The notes beneath the pieces are model-generated. The model was not told where the DNA came from, made no database searches, and was given only the letters and a program-made list of their open reading frames with translations. This document shows, in pieces, positions 7,841 to 18,243 of a stretch of 48,785 bases of DNA. The position numbers and the translations under genes were made by a program. The stretch is from Saprospiraceae bacterium. GTDB taxonomy: Bacteria; Bacteroidota; Bacteroidia; Chitinophagales; Saprospiraceae. The stretch covers positions 1-48,785 of the forward strand of contig JALWSS010000152.1 in assembly GCA_026993525.1 (NCBI GenBank). Reading direction: 5' to 3'. How positions within the stretch are numbered: the stretch's first letter is position 1; the number at the start of each line of letters is the position of its first letter.

Positions 7841-9874
7841 ATGAAAGCTTTTCACAGCATTCTTTTTTGCCTTTTCCTCGCTTCGCAACTCGCAATTGGC
7901 CAGCGGCCGGAATTTGCCCATTACACCCCGGAACTGCTCTGGAGCCTGGGCCGGGTCAGCCTCTACGACGTATCGCCCAACGGCACCCGTGTGCTTTTCG
8001 GTGTCACCCAATACCACATCGGTGAAAACCGGGGCTACCGCGACCTCTACACCATCCGCACCGACGGCAGCGACGCCGGCCAACCCAAACAGATCACCAA
8101 CACCGACGGCAACGAATACGAAGCCCGCTTCCGCCCCGACGGCAGGAAAATCGGCTACCTCCTCGGTGGGAAATTCTGGGAAATGAACCCCGACGGCTCG
8201 GGCGCCCGAAAGGTATCCGACCTGGACATGGGCGGCTTCCTGTATTCGCCTGACGGCAATAAGCTGCTCTTCATCCGGGAGGTGCAATACGACAAAACCA
8301 CGCTGGACATTTACCCGGATTTACCGAAGGCAAATGCCCGCATTATTGATGACCTGATGTACCGCCACTGGGACACCTGGGAGGATGGAGCCCGCAGCAA
8401 CATCTTCGTGGTGGATTACGAAAACGGCAAACTGACAGGGGCCCCGCAAAACATCGTTCAGGAACCGTACGACACGCCGTTGAAGCCCTTTGGCGGCATG
8501 GAGCAGATCACCTGGAGCCCCGACAGCCGCTACATTGCCTACACCTGCAAAAAACTGAAAGGCGTGAAAGCCGCCCTCAGCACCAACTCCGACATTTACC
8601 TCTACGACCTGGTGGAAAAAAACACCACCAATCTCACCAAAGGGATGGAAGGCTATGACATGAACCCCGCCTTCTCGCCCGATGGCCGTTACCTGGCCTG
8701 GGAAAGTCAGGAAACACCCGGCTACGAAAGCGACCGCCACCGCATTTTCCTGTACGATTTTAAGACGAAGAAAAAATGGGAGCTGACCGCCGGGCTCGAT
8801 CAAAACGCCATCGGCCCGCAGTGGTCGCAAGACGGGCAGCGGATTTTCTTTCAAAGTGAGATTCAGGGCACCATCCAGTTGTTCTCCATTGACCTGAACC
8901 GGGGCAACCAGCTCACCCGGCACAGCGCCGGGCAGTTCAATTTCGGCCCTTTCATCGTCGCAAACGACCGGCTCATCACCCGCCGCTGTTCCATGCAGGA
9001 ACCGCACGAACTGTTCAGCGTGCCCTTTGACGGCGGCCGCAGCATGCAGCTCACCTACACCAACAAAGACCTGCTGGCAAGGGTGAAAACCGGCAAAGTA
9101 GAGGGCCGCTGGATGAAAACCACCGACGGCAAAAAGATGCTCACCTGGGTGATTTACCCGCCAGACTTTGACCCCTCGAAAAAGTACCCCACCCTGCTCT
9201 ACTGCCAGGGCGGGCCGCAAAGCACCGTGAGCCAGTTCTGGAGCTACAGGTGGAATTTCCAGATGATGGCTGCCAACGGCTACATCGTGGTGGCACCCAA
9301 CCGCCGGGGCCTGCCTTCCTTCGGTCAAAAATGGAACGACGACATCGCCGGCGACTGGGGCGGCCAGGCCATGCAAGACCTCCTCACCGCCATTGACCAG
9401 ATGGCCCGGGAGCCCTTCGTTGATGAAACCCGGCTGGGTGCCGTGGGCGCCAGCTTCGGCGGATACAGCGTGTTCTGGCTGGCCGGCAACCACGACAAGC
9501 GCTTCAAGGCATTCATCGCCCACGACGGCATCTTCAACCTGGAAAGCATGTTCACCTCCACCGAAGAGCTCTTCTTCGTCAACCACGACCTCGGCGGCCC
9601 GTATTGGCAGCGGCCCCGGCCCGAAACCTGGCAGGTGGACAGCCCGCACAAGTACGTGGCCAACTGGGACACCCCCATCCTGATCATTCACGGCGGCAGG
9701 GATTACAGAATCCCCGACACGGAGGCCATGCAGGCCTTCACCGCCGCACGCATGCTGGGCATTCCCAGCCGCTTCCTCTATTTTCCGGAAGAAAATCACT
9801 GGGTACTCAGTTGCCAAAACGGCATCCTGTGGCAACGGGAGTTTTTCAACTGGCTGGACCGGTGGCTGAAGTAG
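7841..9874 (+). CDS. Secreted S9 family serine peptidase
   Basis: Exported prolyl-oligopeptidase-family enzyme (S9C/acylaminoacyl or DPP-like), expected to cut short peptides in the periplasm. From the ATG the protein has a signal peptide (MKAFHSILFCLFLASQLAIG, cleavage before QRPEF), then a beta-propeller made of WD40/PD40-like TolB repeats (ITWSPDSRYIAYT, NPAFSPDGRYLAWES) to about residue 410, and an alpha/beta-hydrolase domain. The catalytic triad is visible: Ser about 538 in GASFGGYS, Asp about 621 in HGGRDYRIP, His about 653 in EENHW. The in-frame TTG 24 bp upstream is unlikely because it spoils the signal peptide. It may share transcription with rluB. It is convergent with oxyR, the stops being only 34 bp apart. 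Confidence 0.92.
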   Translation: MKAFHSILFCLFLASQLAIGQRPEFAHYTPELLWSLGRVSLYDVSPNGTRVLFGVTQYHIGENRGYRDLYTIRTDGSDAGQPKQITNTDGNEYEARFRPDGRKIGYLLGGKFWEMNPDGSGARKVSDLDMGGFLYSPDGNKLLFIREVQYDKTTLDIYPDLPKANARIIDDLMYRHWDTWEDGARSNIFVVDYENGKLTGAPQNIVQEPYDTPLKPFGGMEQITWSPDSRYIAYTCKKLKGVKAALSTNSDIYLYDLVEKNTTNLTKGMEGYDMNPAFSPDGRYLAWESQETPGYESDRHRIFLYDFKTKKKWELTAGLDQNAIGPQWSQDGQRIFFQSEIQGTIQLFSIDLNRGNQLTRHSAGQFNFGPFIVANDRLITRRCSMQEPHELFSVPFDGGRSMQLTYTNKDLLARVKTGKVEGRWMKTTDGKKMLTWVIYPPDFDPSKKYPTLLYCQGGPQSTVSQFWSYRWNFQMMAANGYIVVAPNRRGLPSFGQKWNDDIAGDWGGQAMQDLLTAIDQMAREPFVDETRLGAVGASFGGYSVFWLAGNHDKRFKAFIAHDGIFNLESMFTSTEELFFVNHDLGGPYWQRPRPETWQVDSPHKYVANWDTPILIIHGGRDYRIPDTEAMQAFTAARMLGIPSRFLYFPEENHWVLSCQNGILWQREFFNWLDRWLK

Positions 9875-9908
9875 TTTGAAGAAAGGGCCCGGCCCACCTG
9901 CCGCTTCA

Positions 9909-10856
9909 TCATGCCTTTCTTGTTACCGGCACCTTTTTCACCGCCGACCGTTTTTGCATGCCCAAAGGCACAGTGGTGCGGATGTGCGCTGCCAAAGCGT
10001 TGAACAGGCGTTCACGGGCAAAGTAGCGGTAGGTCACCAGACTGATTTCCCGGACGGGGGCCGGCGGCTTGAAGAAGCGCAAACGGGTATGTTCCTCATC
10101 CGTCAGATCAGCGATGGCCAGTTCCGGCAGGATGGTCACACCGTGGCCCATGTCCACCATTTTTTTCAGCGTCTCAACGCTGCCGGCAGCGTAGGCCAGC
10201 CGGCTCTCTTCGGCGTCGGCATACTGGAGTTCGCACAGGTTGACCACCTGTGTTCGCAGGCAATGGCCTTCTTCCAAAAGCCACAACTCATCCAGTTGAA
10301 TGTCTTCCGGCGCCACAAATTGCTTACGAAGAAGGGGCTGTTTCGGCGAAGCGTACACCACGAACTCCTCGTCGTAAAGCGGATGCTCATACAGCGAAGG
10401 GTCATCCAGTGGAGTGGCCAGAATAGCCGCATCCAGTTGGTGGTGCTTCAGCCTGCGGATGATCTCTTCCGTCGTCAACTCACTGATGTGCAGGTGAATA
10501 TCCGGGAAGTGCTGCAAAAAGGAGGGCAGGAAGGCAGGCAACAGGTAAGGCGCTACCGTGGGAATGATTCCCAGTTCCAATACCCCCCGAAGTTCTCCCC
10601 GAAGTTCTGAAGCCAGTTCGAGAAGCCGGCGGGACTCAGCCAGCACCTCCCGTGCCTGGGCAATGATCTTTTTCCCTTCTTCCGTCGGAATGACAGGTTT
10701 CTTGCTGCGGTCAAAGATCTTCACTCCGAGTTCCTCCTCCAACTTCTGGATCATGGTGCTCAGGGTAGGTTGTGTCACATGACAGTGCCGGGCCCCTTCG
10801 GCAAAATGCCGGTGCTGGTCAACGGCCAGGATGTATTCGAGCTGCTGGAGGTTCAT
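9909..10856 (-). CDS. oxyR: Hydrogen-peroxide-sensing LysR regulator OxyR
   Basis: LysR-type activator that is oxidised by peroxide and turns on antioxidant genes. The N-terminal winged helix-turn-helix is clear (NLQQLEYILAVDQHRHFAEG to VTQPTLSTMIQKLEEELGV), followed by the substrate-like domain. The redox cysteines are at residues 199 (LLEEGHCLR) and 208 (VVNLCEL), the same numbering and spacing as in E. coli OxyR, so disulfide switching is expected. Length 315. It is divergent from katG, a standard OxyR target, across a 514-bp spacer largely filled by repeats. The last 15 residues are basic and without homology that I recognise. I cannot locate an OxyR operator by eye. Confidence 0.93.
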   Translation of the reverse strand: MNLQQLEYILAVDQHRHFAEGARHCHVTQPTLSTMIQKLEEELGVKIFDRSKKPVIPTEEGKKIIAQAREVLAESRRLLELASELRGELRGVLELGIIPTVAPYLLPAFLPSFLQHFPDIHLHISELTTEEIIRRLKHHQLDAAILATPLDDPSLYEHPLYDEEFVVYASPKQPLLRKQFVAPEDIQLDELWLLEEGHCLRTQVVNLCELQYADAEESRLAYAAGSVETLKKMVDMGHGVTILPELAIADLTDEEHTRLRFFKPPAPVREISLVTYRYFARERLFNALAAHIRTTVPLGMQKRSAVKKVPVTRKA

Positions 10857-11130
10857 TTGTAGGGTTTAGGGTGTAGGGTTTAGGGTGTAGGGTGTAGGGT
10901 TGGGCACCATCTCCGGTTAACGCTGTGATCAAACTCTGTTCAACTCTGTGGTTTTGAAAGAGTAGGGAGTAGGGAGTAGGGAGTAGCAGGAATACTCTGT
11001 TCAACTCTGTTTTTAACTCTGATCACTCTGTGGTTAAATAAAGATTATGAAGCCTGTCTGCCGCCAGCCCGTCTGGCCAGCCGCCCGTCTGGCCGCCGGA
11101 CAGGGACAGGGCAGGGATTATAGGGTTTAG

Positions 11131-13602
<2,472 letters not shown>

Positions 13603-13631
13603 AGATTCTCCACATACATCCCTTTTATTAA

Positions 13632-13660
13632 CAGGCTGCCCTTTGGGGTGGCTTTTTTTT
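13632..13660 (+). terminator. Possible terminator of katG
   Basis: GGCTGCCC and GGGGTGGC can pair with one bulge and two G:T pairs around TTT, followed by eight T. The stem is imperfect, but position and T-run fit the end of katG. Confidence 0.5.
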
Positions 13661-13672
13661 GAGGGTTATGGA

Positions 13673-13719
13673 GGTTGTCAGTTGTCAGTTGTCAGTTGTC
13701 AGTTGTCAGTTGTCAGTTG
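13673..13719. repeat. GTTGTCA heptamer array
   Basis: Six to seven exact tandem GTTGTCA units after the katG terminator, joined directly to the palindrome that follows. A related GGCAGTT tract is found at 27687-27735, again next to a CCGG-rich inverted repeat. Confidence 0.9.
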
Positions 13720-13762
13720 TCCCCGATACCGAAAGCCGATAGCTATCGGCTTCGGTATCGGG
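13720..13762. repeat. CCCCGATACCG long palindrome
   Basis: A nearly perfect 20-bp-stem inverted repeat with arms CCCCGATACCGAAAGCCGAT and ATCGGCTTCGGTATCGGGG; one extra A is the only flaw. It ends the GTTGTCA array. The central GATAGCTATC resembles the core of the 44.7-kb MITE-like element (GATGGCTATC). Confidence 0.85.
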
Positions 13763-13774
13763 GTCGGTTGGAAG

Positions 13775-14073
13775 GGAAACTCTGCTCAACTCTGTTTCAA
13801 ACTCACATTACTCTGTGGTTTTGAGGGAGTAGGGAGTAGGGAGTAGGGAGTAGAGAGTAGAGAGTAGAGAGTAGAGAGTAGGGAGTAGAGAGTAGAAGGC
13901 GTACTCTGTTCAACTCTGTTTTCAACTCTGAAAACTCTGTGGTTAAAAAAGTGTAGAGTTGAGAGTGTAGGGTGTAGAGTTTGGAAGCGCCAGTCCCGAA
14001 CTTGTTTCGGGATCATCCCTCATCCCTCATCCCTCATCCCTGACTTATGGGGTTTAGCAGAATCAGCCACCAG
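13775..14073. repeat. Mixed repeat island katG/GT-C gene
   Basis: ACTCTGTGGTT-family blocks (about 13779-13823 and 13902-13947) flank a long GGGAGTA/GAGTAGA heptamer array (13826-13890). Then follow GTGTAGAG heptamers, the CCCGAACTTGTTTCGGG palindrome (13991-14019) and CTCATCC units (14013-14042). The order ACTCTG block, GGGAGTA array, ACTCTG block is also seen at 10925-11036. Convergent spacer; no gene seen. Confidence 0.85.
13991..14019. repeat. CCCGAACTTGTTTCGGGAT palindrome, copy 2
   Basis: Exact match, with flanks, to the copy at 6951-6979. Confidence 0.8.
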
Positions 14074-15921
14074 CTACAGCCTGCCCCGAGTACTCGGGGA
14101 GCCACGAGCCACGAGCTTAACAACCATCAAATCATCCATGTGGAGGCTTACTTTGGAGCGGGGGTTGAGGAGGAAAATCCTGAGTTGGTCGAAATCAGTT
14201 TCGGGAACTTTCAGGTAGAGGGCAGCCTCCCGCCATTCGTTGTCGCCCACCACCCGGAAGGGGCGTATCATGCGCTGATGAACCGCTTGCCCATCTTTTT
14301 CCAGCCAGACCACGAACCGGGGCATCCACCAGGGTTCCCACTCTTTGACCGGGCCGTGAAACCAGGCGGAAATACGCAGCCAGTCGCCTGCTTTTATTTT
14401 TTCTTCCTTCGGTAAACAGAGAGACGGGGTGGACCCTTCTGTGGGGGGCAGGAACATGCTCTTATTGCCCGAATGGGCGACGCCGGTTTTTAAAGAAGAA
14501 GAATCTGAGTAGTCCTCAAAATCCTCAAACAGGAGTGTGTCAGCCGGCACCAGCCCGGGAGGGGGCACATCGGTCTGGTCCAGCAGGAAGCGGTCGTAGG
14601 GATTCTTTTCGGTTTTGAGGAAAATGCGCCAGTAATAAGCTTTGGTCATGGCATCGGCCTCGAAAGGGCCGTTGTGGGCCTGCCAGGTCTGAAACTGGTT
14701 GAGGAAGATGCCAAATGCCAGCACCGGAAACAACAGCCAACGAGCGCCATTGCGACGAAAAGCCCATGAAAAAAAGGCCGCCAGGGGAAACGCCAGCAGC
14801 ACATAGGACTGGATCAGGGCCCGCTGGCCGAAGGCCCCGCCATACCACCAGATGTCCCACGAGGCAACGACCCAGGTGTTGACGAAGAAAAAGACGAGCA
14901 CCGGCCCGAAGAGCTGCCGATCCTGCTTCCACAGAAAGGGAAAGCCGATGAGCGCCAGGGCCATGAGCGGGGTGTAAACCAGCCAGCCTTTGCGCCAGGA
15001 GAAAAACACGTCCCCGAAGTGAGGATTCAAAAAGCTGAAACCCTGCTCCCGGTAGCTGTATACCACCCATTCGCCGGCGGCGTACTTCCAATAGACCAGT
15101 TGGATGAGTCCTATGGCCCCCGTCATTGCGGCAGCGAGGAGGAGGGAGGGCCAGCTACTTCTCCACAGATCGAGGGTGCGGCGGGGCTGCTGCACGCCCC
15201 AAAGAATTGGCACCAGGGCATACAAAATTTCCGTTGGCCGGGCCAGGGCAGCCAGCCCCATGCACAGGCCGAGCAGCGCTGAGGTTTTAAGTGATGGAGT
15301 CCGGTACCAGTTATCGGTGAACAGCACCGTGGCCGCCAGCAGTGCAAAAAGCCAGACGTGGGTGTTGCCGGAATCGTAGGTTCCGTAATTGAAAAAGTTG
15401 GTTCCCAGGCCGATGACCAGCACCGTGAGGCCGGCAATATGGCCCGGAAAGCGCCGAAGCAGGCTGCTCAGCAACAGCCACAGGCCAAACAGTCCGGCCA
15501 GCACCCCACCCCACTGAATGGCTATCTGGTAGGGCAGGGAAAACCCGTCGGCAGGCCAGGGACCCAGCAGTGCCACCAGGTGCGCCAGCAGGAAGAACGG
15601 CAGGTACAGCAGCGCCATGCCCACAGAGTATTTCATGACGTAGCGCGGTTGCCCGCCGGCCGTTTCGCCGTAGGCAAAGGCCTGGTCAGGAGCAATGCTT
15701 GGCTTGTACTTTTCGATGATGCCGGGCAGGAATTTCAGCTCCCGCAGGTCGTCGTAAATAAAAACCGCCGGCAGGTAGAGGTAATAGCCGCTCACATCCC
15801 AGGCGATGGGTGCCTCGGTGTATTCCCGTTCGTAGCGCGGCCAGAGGAGGGTTGTCGTCGCAATGACGATGACGGTCAGCAGGTACAGCAGGTAAGCAAA
15901 CTTGCGGCCGTTGGGGGTCAT
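14074..15921 (-). CDS. GT-C-like multi-pass membrane protein
   Basis: A 615-residue inner-membrane protein with about ten to eleven hydrophobic segments from residue 9 to about 425, then a soluble C-terminal region of about 190 residues. The topology, an early acidic loop (YEREYTEAPIAWDVSGYY), and loops with YSVGMALLYLPFFLLAHL and GTYDSGNTH resemble GT-C-fold lipid-phosphate-sugar glycosyltransferases; donor and acceptor are unknown. The start ATG overlaps the stop of the M20 peptidase gene by 4 bp (ATGA), implying translational coupling. The last 13 residues (VARGSPSTRGRL) are encoded by the CCCCGA/TCGGGG palindrome and GAGCCAC repeats, so the original C-terminus was probably replaced by repeat sequence. 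Medium confidence on function, high that it is a gene. Confidence 0.75.
   Translation of the reverse strand: MTPNGRKFAYLLYLLTVIVIATTTLLWPRYEREYTEAPIAWDVSGYYLYLPAVFIYDDLRELKFLPGIIEKYKPSIAPDQAFAYGETAGGQPRYVMKYSVGMALLYLPFFLLAHLVALLGPWPADGFSLPYQIAIQWGGVLAGLFGLWLLLSSLLRRFPGHIAGLTVLVIGLGTNFFNYGTYDSGNTHVWLFALLAATVLFTDNWYRTPSLKTSALLGLCMGLAALARPTEILYALVPILWGVQQPRRTLDLWRSSWPSLLLAAAMTGAIGLIQLVYWKYAAGEWVVYSYREQGFSFLNPHFGDVFFSWRKGWLVYTPLMALALIGFPFLWKQDRQLFGPVLVFFFVNTWVVASWDIWWYGGAFGQRALIQSYVLLAFPLAAFFSWAFRRNGARWLLFPVLAFGIFLNQFQTWQAHNGPFEADAMTKAYYWRIFLKTEKNPYDRFLLDQTDVPPPGLVPADTLLFEDFEDYSDSSSLKTGVAHSGNKSMFLPPTEGSTPSLCLPKEEKIKAGDWLRISAWFHGPVKEWEPWWMPRFVVWLEKDGQAVHQRMIRPFRVVGDNEWREAALYLKVPETDFDQLRIFLLNPRSKVSLHMDDLMVVKLVARGSPSTRGRL
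14080..14105. repeat. CCTGCCCCGA...TCGGGGAGCCAC palindrome, copy 2
   Basis: Second copy of the element at 11230-11255, here inside the 3' end of the GT-C-like gene and followed by two GAGCCAC/GAGCTT units. Confidence 0.75.
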
Positions 15922-17687
15922 GGTTGCAGGGGTTCGGAGAAGATGGCCAACAGGGTTTTCACCCCTTCAATGTAATTGCCGAGGCGGATGTTTTCGTTGG
16001 GGCTGTGCTGGTTGTTGTCACGGTTTACGGTGGGTACGGAAACAGCCGGAATGTTCAGCGTGGTTACAAAAGGCGATATGGGAATGGAGCCCCCGGCCGT
16101 GCGTATCTTCACCGGCTCGCGGCCAAATGCCCGCACCATGGCCCTGCTGAGCCATTGCCCGGCGGGCGAGTTGATCTCCGTGCGGAAAGCTTTGTAGGAA
16201 ATGCTGTAATCAAAGCGGCAGATGCGGTCGTGGCTGAGCCGCTCCCGTGAATCCGGTTTCCGGTCCAGCACCAGGTATCCCTGGTCTTCGATGTGCTTGC
16301 GGATGAGGCCGATGAGCCGTTCGGGATCCGACTCCACCACCAGCCTCACGTCAATCTCGGCAGTGGCGGTGGCCGGAATGATGGTGCGGGCCTCCTCCCC
16401 TACCCAACCGGCAGCCATGCCCCGGATGTTCAGCGACGGATATTGGAGCGCCTCCTGGTAGGTGGGCGCCACGCCATCGGCTTTGGCCACACCCAGTTTG
16501 TTCAGGATGGTACGCTCATCGTCGGGCACGGCCCTCAGTATTCTTCTGGTTTCTTCGTCAATTTCGATCCCGTCGTAAAATCCGGGGATGATCACCCTTC
16601 CTTCGGCGTCTTTCATGCCGGCCAGCAACCGGGACAGGCGCAGGGCGGGATTGGGGCAGTAGTTGCCGTAATGGCCACTGTGCTGTGGAAACACCGGCCC
16701 GAAAACCGTCAGGGTGATGTCGGCGATGCCCCGGGCACCGAAGGTCAGCGTGGGCTGGTTGCTGATGTGGCGCGGGCCGTCGAAAATGACCAGCACATCT
16801 GCGGCCAGCTCGTCCCGGTAGCGCTCCACCGCGGCAGGCAGCTGCGGTGAACCCAGTTCCTCCTCAAAGTCCATGATGACCTTGAGGTTGTACGGCAGGG
16901 GCTTGTTCATCATGCGCATGGCATCCAGGGCCGTCAGAAACATCATGACGGGGCCCTTGGCATCGGAGGCAGCGCGGGCAAAGATGCGCCACTCAGGATT
17001 CAGCTCGCCTTCCAGGCGGTTCCAGGGTATTTCCTCCCAGCCGCCTTGCGGAGCCTGTTCTTTGAGCACAGGTTTGAAAGGGTCTTCCTGAAACCAATGC
17101 GCCGGATCCACCGGCTGCCCGTCCAACTGGAGGTATGCCAGCACGGTTGGCAACCCTTCTCTCCGGGGCAACTCAGCCAGGAGCAGGGGCACCGTTGCAG
17201 TCTCCAACCGTTTGAAGCTGAAGCCCCGGCTGGCAAAGGCCTTTTCGCACCAACGCACATTTTCTTCGATGTCTTCCGGAAAGTGGGCATCATTGGGAAT
17301 GGACAACAGTTCGTACAATTGCCCGAAGGAGCCTTTGGCCCAAACGAGTGCAATGCTGTCGAGGTTTTCCTGTGCCTTGATTGGAATGCTGAGCACAGTG
17401 ACGAGCAAGAGGATTTGAGGAATCGAGGATTTGATCCCGACTTTCGTCGGGAGAGGAATCGAGGATTTGATCCCGACTTTCGTCGGGAGAGGAATCGAGC
17501 CTGTCTGCCGGCCAGGCAGGGAACTGAGGAATCGAGGAATCGAGGAACTGAGGAATCGAGGAATCGAGGAACTGAGGAATCGAGGAATCGAGGAACTGAG
17601 GAATCGAGGAATCGAGGATTTGAGGAATCGAGGAATTGAGGAACTGAGGAATTGTGCTATGAAAGCAGTGTAATTCATGATCAACAT
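15918..17687 (-). CDS. M20-family peptidase with repeat-derived N-terminus
   Basis: Zinc-peptidase-fold protein of the M20/M28 superfamily, probably exported. The catalytic domain (from about residue 105) has bridging Asp242 in ASDAKGP, Glu275-277 in DFEEELG, Asp303 in IFDGPRH, a dimerisation insert, and the late His in NNQHSPNEN. The first metal-ligand motif, normally YGHLDGQPVDP, reads YLQLDGQPVDP, so the His is Gln187. A hydrophobic signal-like segment (ILLLVTVLSIPIKA) ends at about residue 105, but before it the frame consists of two 12-residue (SIPLPTKVGIKS) and several 8-residue (SSSIPRFL) repeats encoded by tandem DNA repeats. No ATG lies between the repeats and the hydrophobic segment; either translation starts at 17687/17678, or at a TTG/GTG inside the segment. 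The stop overlaps the next gene's ATG. Confidence 0.85.
   Translation of the reverse strand: MLIMNYTAFIAQFLSSSIPRFLKSSIPRFLSSSIPRFLSSSIPRFLSSSIPRFLSSLPGRQTGSIPLPTKVGIKSSIPLPTKVGIKSSIPQILLLVTVLSIPIKAQENLDSIALVWAKGSFGQLYELLSIPNDAHFPEDIEENVRWCEKAFASRGFSFKRLETATVPLLLAELPRREGLPTVLAYLQLDGQPVDPAHWFQEDPFKPVLKEQAPQGGWEEIPWNRLEGELNPEWRIFARAASDAKGPVMMFLTALDAMRMMNKPLPYNLKVIMDFEEELGSPQLPAAVERYRDELAADVLVIFDGPRHISNQPTLTFGARGIADITLTVFGPVFPQHSGHYGNYCPNPALRLSRLLAGMKDAEGRVIIPGFYDGIEIDEETRRILRAVPDDERTILNKLGVAKADGVAPTYQEALQYPSLNIRGMAAGWVGEEARTIIPATATAEIDVRLVVESDPERLIGLIRKHIEDQGYLVLDRKPDSRERLSHDRICRFDYSISYKAFRTEINSPAGQWLSRAMVRAFGREPVKIRTAGGSIPISPFVTTLNIPAVSVPTVNRDNNQHSPNENIRLGNYIEGVKTLLAIFSEPLQP
17421..17492. repeat. 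36-nt direct repeat, two copies
   Basis: Two identical 36-nt units, 17421-17456 and 17457-17492, each holding the inverted repeat TCCCGAC/GTCGGGA. Being 12 codons long they leave the M20 reading frame open. Confidence 0.9.
17491..17529. repeat. 39-bp CTGTCTGCCGG element, copy 1
   Basis: GGAATCGAGCCTGTCTGCCG followed by GCCAGGCAGGGAACTGAGG, containing the palindrome CTGCCGGCCAGGCAG. An inverted copy with one difference lies at 48563-48601 on the other side of the window. Confidence 0.85.
17522..17655. repeat. GAGGAATC octamer / 24-nt array
   Basis: About 16 units of 8 nt, organised as 24-nt repeats GAGGAATC-GAGGAATC-GAGGAACT with late variants. Three octamers equal eight codons, so the reverse strand reads SSSIPRFL repeatedly in the M20 frame. 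It ends 22-32 bp from the two candidate ATG codons of that gene. Confidence 0.9.
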
Positions 17688-17761
17688 TTAAAAATCTCGT
17701 GAAGGTTTCAGGATAGTTATTTTTTCGTCGAAATGACGTAAAACCTTTAAAGTCGCCAAAT

Positions 17762-18166
17762 ATGAAAAAATTCTTGCGCTACCTCCTCATGGCCGTCTTA
17801 TTTGGGGCCTTGCTGTTCTGGATCGTCTCTCAAAAACCGGCCACCAGGGTAACCGTTGCCACGCCTGTAGCCACCCTGACCGCAGAGGAACTTTACCGGC
17901 AATTTTACGAAGATGAAAACCTGGCCAATGAAAAATACCTGAATAAAACGATACGGGTCACCGGCCCCTTGATGGATGTGACCACCAATAACGCCGGTTT
18001 CAAAACAGTGGTCCTCGGCAAAGGACGACCCCTCGTCCATGCCCGTCTGCGCAAAGATTTTTCAGACACCGGCAAAAACCCGGACGTGGGCGATGACCTC
18101 ACCCTGATCTGCACCTGCATGGGCCTGGTGGAAGCGGTGGAGCTGAGGGACTGTAAGATGGAGTAG
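17762..18166 (+). CDS. OB-fold (tRNA_anti-like) membrane-anchored protein
   Basis: A 134-residue protein with an N-terminal membrane anchor or uncleaved signal (KKFLRYLLMAVLFGALLFWI) and a soluble domain that fits the OB-fold tRNA_anti-like family: a helix with LYRQFYEDENLANEKYLNKT, the strand IRVTGPLMDV, and the C-terminal ICTCMGLVEAVELRDC. Such proteins are common in Bacteroidota and their ligand is unknown. Two cysteines in the CTC motif and one at the C-terminus are usual for the family. The ATG is the only good start. The stop is followed at once by a repeat island. Divergent from the M20 gene with a 74-bp spacer. Confidence 0.72.
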   Translation: MKKFLRYLLMAVLFGALLFWIVSQKPATRVTVATPVATLTAEELYRQFYEDENLANEKYLNKTIRVTGPLMDVTTNNAGFKTVVLGKGRPLVHARLRKDFSDTGKNPDVGDDLTLICTCMGLVEAVELRDCKME

Positions 18167-18167
18167 G

Positions 18168-18243
18168 GTTTAGAGTGTAGAGTGTAGGGTTGGGGGAGCT
18201 AGCTCTTTCATCCCTCATCCCTCATCCCTCATCCCTCATCCCT
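18168..18243. repeat. Composite repeat island, copy 3
   Basis: GTAGAGT/GTAGGGT heptamers, then GGTTGGGGGAGCTAGCTC with the palindrome at 18196-18205, then six CTCATCC units. It begins right after the stop of the OB-fold gene. Confidence 0.85.

Noticed and set aside
10857-10902. Telomere-like TTTAGGG repeats
   Set aside because: The units are degenerate GTAGGGT/TTTAGGG heptamers between bacterial genes on both sides, so no chromosome end is involved.
13673-13719. Heptamer arrays as assembly artefacts
   Set aside because: Several independent families, interspersed with distinct palindromes and variant units in many spacers, are hard to explain as artefacts; copy numbers, however, may be inexact.
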